From the NCBI RefSeq assembly GCF_032248455.1, contig NZ_JAVTTP010000001.1, forward strand, positions 3,408,501-3,472,500: 64,000 bases of DNA. Reading direction: 5' to 3'. The stretch is from Pricia mediterranea. Lineage in GTDB: Bacteria; Bacteroidota; Bacteroidia; Flavobacteriales; Flavobacteriaceae. Under the pieces are notes generated by a model. That model was given only the letters and a program-made list of their open reading frames with translations. It had not been told where the DNA came from and searched no databases. The number at the start of each line of letters is the position of its first letter. Within the stretch, counting starts at the first letter, position 1. Below, piece after piece: positions 60,935 to 64,000 of the stretch. The position numbers were made by a program, and so were the translations under genes.

Positions 60935-63145
60935 ATGACAAAAGAAACTACGCCGTTGAACAAGACGGACTTACATAAATCCCTAAAAAAATACTTCGGT
61001 TTCTCCGAGTTTAAGGGCCTTCAAGAAAACGTTATTTCAAGTATCGTACAAGGACACAACACCTTTGCCATCATGCCGACCGGTGGGGGTAAATCGCTGT
61101 GCTATCAACTTCCGGCCCTGATTCAGGAAGGTACGGCCATTGTCGTATCACCTTTAATCGCCTTGATGAAAAACCAGGTCGATGCCATCCGCGGTATTTC
61201 TTCACAGCGGGGAATCGCACACGTACTGAATTCCTCCCTCACCAAAAGCGAAATTAGAGAGGTAAAACAGGACATCAGCGACGGCATAACCAAATTACTC
61301 TACGTGGCGCCAGAGTCCCTGACCAAGGAAGACTATGTGGAATTTTTAAAATCGGTTAAACTTTCGTTCACCGCTATCGATGAGGCGCATTGTATTTCGG
61401 AATGGGGCCATGATTTTCGGCCGGAATACCGTAACCTTCGGTCTATTGTGGACCGGCTAGATCCCGACATGCCCATCATCGCATTGACCGCGACCGCTAC
61501 CCCGAAGGTGCAGGAAGATATTCTAAAAAACTTAGGGATTCCCGATGCAAATACGTTTAAGGCCTCGTTCAACCGTCCCAATCTATTTTATGAGGTCCGT
61601 CCCAAGACCGCTGATGTGGATACGGATATCATTCGTTTCGTCAAGAAGAATGCGGGAAAATCGGGTATTATCTACTGTTTGAGCAGAAAACGCGTAGAAC
61701 AATTGGCCCAGATTTTACAGGTCAATGGAATAAGCGCTGTACCCTATCATGCCGGTTTCGACGCCAAGACCCGATCTAAATATCAGGATATGTTCTTGAT
61801 GGAGGATGTCGATGTGGTAGTCGCCACAATCGCTTTTGGAATGGGAATCGATAAACCCGATGTGCGTTTTGTAATCCATAACGACATCCCTAAAAGTATC
61901 GAAAGCTATTATCAGGAGACCGGTCGTGCCGGAAGGGACGGGGGCGAGGGCCACTGTCTGGCGTTTTATGCCTATAAGGATATTGAAAAGTTGGAAAAGT
62001 TCATCGCCAATAAGCCCGTTGCCGAACAGGAAATCGGCAATGCGTTGCTCCAAGAGGTGGTGGCCTATGCGGAAACCTCGATGAGCCGCCGCAAATTCAT
62101 GCTGCACTATTTCGGGGAGGAATTCGACGGGATTAACGGGGATGGGGCGGATATGGACGACAACGTACGAAATCCCAAAGAAAAACAAGAGGCTAAGGAC
62201 GAGGTCGTAAAATTGATCAGAGCGGTCAAGGAAACCAGCGAAAAGTTTAAGTCCAAAGAAATCGTAAAGACCCTCACCGGCAAGGTCAACGCACTGGTGT
62301 CTTCCCACAAGGCCGATGAGAAACCAGTTTTCGGTATCGGTGCGGATAAGGACAAGAACTATTGGATGGCCTTGATACGTCAGGTGCTGGTGGCCGGCCT
62401 CTTGCGAAAAGAAATAGAGCAGTACGGCATTCTACGGGTTACCGAAAAGGGAAAGGCCTTTTTGGAAAATCCCGGGTCGTTCATGATGACCAGGGACCAC
62501 ACGTACAGTGAGGAGAAGGTCGATGATATATCGAGTTCCGCCAAATCGGGCGTTACCGATGAAAAGCTTTTGAACCAACTCAAGGATCTCCGGCGGGCCC
62601 AAGCCAAGAAACTGGGCGTGCCCCCATTCGTGATTTTTCAGGACCCCTCCTTGGAAGATATGGCAATGAAATATCCCATCGACAAAGATGAACTGACCAA
62701 TATTCATGGGGTAGGGGAAGGAAAGGCCAGAAAATACGGGAAACCATTTATCACGTTTATAGCCGATTATGTCGAGGAAAACGATATCATTAGGCCCGAT
62801 GACCTAGTGGTCAAGAGTACGGGCGCCAATTCGGCGCTGAAGCTGTACATCATACAGAACGTGGACAGAAAGCTTCCGCTGACCGACATTGCCTCCTCAA
62901 AGGGAATCAACATGCCCGAGTTGATCCAAGAAATGGAACAGATCGTGTATAGCGGTACAAAGCTGAATTTGGACTATTGGGTCAACGAAGAGTTGGACGA
63001 GGATCAGCAGGAAGAAATCCACGAGTACTTTCTGGAGGCCGAAACCGACGATATCGATGAGGCCATGGAAGAATTCGACGGGGATTACGAAGACGATGAA
63101 CTTCGATTGTACCGGCTGAAATTCATCAGTGAGGTAGCGAACTGA
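60935..63145 (+). CDS. recQ: ATP-dependent DNA helicase RecQ
   Basis: A 736-residue 3'-5' helicase. Helicase motifs: Walker A MPTGGGKSLCYQLPA, motif II AIDEAHCISEWGHDFRPEY, ALTATATP, and motif VI QETGRAGRDG. The RQC region follows, then an HRDC domain (about 530-605, LLNQLKDLRRAQAKKLGVPPF). The zinc-binding cysteines normally between helicase and RQC are missing: ETSMSRRKFMLHYFGEEF is followed by INGDGADMDDNVRNP where CGNCDNC-like residues are expected. A long acidic C-terminal tail ends the protein. It is divergent from kdsD. Confidence 0.94.
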   Translation: MTKETTPLNKTDLHKSLKKYFGFSEFKGLQENVISSIVQGHNTFAIMPTGGGKSLCYQLPALIQEGTAIVVSPLIALMKNQVDAIRGISSQRGIAHVLNSSLTKSEIREVKQDISDGITKLLYVAPESLTKEDYVEFLKSVKLSFTAIDEAHCISEWGHDFRPEYRNLRSIVDRLDPDMPIIALTATATPKVQEDILKNLGIPDANTFKASFNRPNLFYEVRPKTADVDTDIIRFVKKNAGKSGIIYCLSRKRVEQLAQILQVNGISAVPYHAGFDAKTRSKYQDMFLMEDVDVVVATIAFGMGIDKPDVRFVIHNDIPKSIESYYQETGRAGRDGGEGHCLAFYAYKDIEKLEKFIANKPVAEQEIGNALLQEVVAYAETSMSRRKFMLHYFGEEFDGINGDGADMDDNVRNPKEKQEAKDEVVKLIRAVKETSEKFKSKEIVKTLTGKVNALVSSHKADEKPVFGIGADKDKNYWMALIRQVLVAGLLRKEIEQYGILRVTEKGKAFLENPGSFMMTRDHTYSEEKVDDISSSAKSGVTDEKLLNQLKDLRRAQAKKLGVPPFVIFQDPSLEDMAMKYPIDKDELTNIHGVGEGKARKYGKPFITFIADYVEENDIIRPDDLVVKSTGANSALKLYIIQNVDRKLPLTDIASSKGINMPELIQEMEQIVYSGTKLNLDYWVNEELDEDQQEEIHEYFLEAETDDIDEAMEEFDGDYEDDELRLYRLKFISEVAN

Positions 63146-63146
63146 T

Positions 63147-64000
63147 CTACACTACGGCACGCTGCAAAAGTTCCAAGGTCATCATTTGGGTATTCAGGGT
63201 TGCATTGATTCCGATCGGAAAGGTGAAATTATTTTCCACATGCCCAAAGCTCATGCCGTAAACCGCCGGTATATTCAAAGGCCGCAGTCTATCCATGAGA
63301 ACTTCTTTTAAAGTAAACGATTCGGGGTTGGTAGAGGCGTTGCACCCTGCACTGACCCCGAAGGCGATTCCGGCAGCTTTGGTAAACGTATCGCCCTCGA
63401 TCAGTTGGGTCAGCATACGGTCGATGCGATAGGGTGCCTCCTCTACATCTTCCAGACAGACGATGGCGTCGGTCAAGTCGATTTCATGCGGGGTACCGAT
63501 CAGGGCGTTGACCAAGGTAAGGCTGCCCCCGACCAATTTTCCCGTGGCCGTCCCCGGGGTGATGGTATACCGTTCGTACTCGGGATCGGTTCTCAGGGCA
63601 TAGTCCGACAACTCGACATTTTCTATCAAGTAATTCTTCTTTGGGCGCATCACGACGTTCCGCAACTGCTTCATACTGTAGGGGTCGTTTAAGGTACTGC
63701 CGACGGGGCCGTGAAAGCCTACAAGTCCCGTTTCCTGATAGATAGCGTTCAAAAGGGCGGTAACATCGCTAAAACCGATCAGCGCCTTCGGATTTTCCCT
63801 GATATTTTCGTAATCGATCATGGGCAGAATGCGGGTGCACCCATAGCCGCCCCGGGCGCAGAGAATCCCGTCGATATCAGGGTTGGCGAACATCTCGTTC
63901 AGGTCCGCCACCCGTTCCGAATCCGTATTACTAAAATAACCGAAGTTGCCAATAATGCGTTCGGTATGGTAGGGTTTGAACCCCATGGTTCTTAGTGCTT
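63147..64000 (-). CDS. ldcA: LD-carboxypeptidase (peptidase S66), 5' end beyond window
   Basis: Cleaves the terminal D-alanine from murein tetrapeptides during cell-wall recycling, in the cytoplasm. The catalytic triad of the S66 family is present: Ser in GFSDVTAL, Glu in CLEDVEEAPYRID and His in SFGHVENNFTFPIG. GILCARGGYGCTRILP is the other conserved block. The frame is open to the window edge and about 20-40 N-terminal residues (the family's GDTIAIVAPA start) are missing, so the ATG at 63986 is internal. It is convergent with recQ, with a one-base gap between the two stop codons. Confidence 0.9.
   Translation of the reverse strand, partial: ALRTMGFKPYHTERIIGNFGYFSNTDSERVADLNEMFANPDIDGILCARGGYGCTRILPMIDYENIRENPKALIGFSDVTALLNAIYQETGLVGFHGPVGSTLNDPYSMKQLRNVVMRPKKNYLIENVELSDYALRTDPEYERYTITPGTATGKLVGGSLTLVNALIGTPHEIDLTDAIVCLEDVEEAPYRIDRMLTQLIEGDTFTKAAGIAFGVSAGCNASTNPESFTLKEVLMDRLRPLNIPAVYGMSFGHVENNFTFPIGINATLNTQMMTLELLQRAVV

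Noticed and set aside
1-64000. tRNA or rRNA genes
   Set aside because: All gaps longer than about 200 bases were scanned for cloverleaf arms and GTTC-type T loops; no convincing candidate was found by eye. A covariance-model search would be decisive.

Overview
The window reads as a chromosome segment of a member of the Bacteroidota, most likely a marine Flavobacteriaceae. Support comes from a PorP/SprF-type (type IX secretion) membrane protein, a SecA of 1121 residues, DUF5606 next to def and ruvX, many lipoproteins with a Cys lipobox, -7 boxes of the TAnnTTTG type, weak or absent Shine-Dalgarno sequences, and base composition near half G+C. No rRNA, tRNA or CRISPR array was recognised. The last gene (LD-carboxypeptidase) runs off the right edge.

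Layout. 1-3.5 kb: porP-like gene, CCA-adding enzyme, threonylcarbamoyl-AMP synthase. 3.6-10.2 kb: six glycosyltransferase genes for a surface glycan; two GT2 paralogues flank three GT4-like genes, and a GT-D-fold gene lies on the opposite strand. 10.27-11.95 kb: an intact 1667-bp insertion sequence with terminal inverted repeats and a 6-bp target duplication. 12.3-15 kb: dapD divergent from ruvX-def-DUF5606. 15-26 kb: an accessory block with a GH20 hexosaminidase, SGNH hydrolase, esterase, aquaglyceroporin, DUF1569 protein, AT-richer amidohydrolase, a graveyard of integrase and IS21 fragments (21.8-24.1 kb), an SMP-30 protein and a TIM-barrel isomerase. 26.4-36.9 kb: mazG, MATE exporter, PAP2 phosphatase and GT39 pair, flippase and polyprenyl-phosphate glycosyltransferase pair, meaB, ohr, msrA. 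37-47.3 kb: malectin/Ig-like lipoprotein, tesA divergent from ybbA-ybbP, three very small secreted proteins sharing a fixed 25-residue C-terminus, and two paralogous membrane histidine kinases. 47.5-64 kb: secA, DUF2795, PduO cobalamin adenosyltransferase, ABC-F, DUF4105, pssA, lptB, tatC, kdsD, recQ, ldcA.

How the genes fit together. Much of the window serves the envelope: glycan assembly (GT2/GT4/GT39, flippase, KdsD, LptB), phospholipid synthesis (PssA), export (SecA, TatC, PorP) and cell-wall recycling (LdcA). MeaB and PduO both point to a B12-dependent methylmalonyl-CoA mutase encoded elsewhere. The accessory block looks like a scavenging island for amino sugars and acetylated glycans placed between DUF5606 and mazG.

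Most unusual content. (1) A family of three tiny secreted proteins ending in the same 25-residue pattern (LYK...RVKK.LSF...A), two of them sharing an upstream region and lying beside two multi-pass histidine kinases: a candidate peptide-sensor module. (2) Degenerate arrays with a strict 7-bp period but a different word at each locus, several touching gene 3' ends or stop codons. (3) A RecQ without its zinc-binding cysteines, and a shrunken methyltransferase-like protein. (4) Two dispersed copies of a hairpin-plus-TAGCCCGATTTGAGCAA element.
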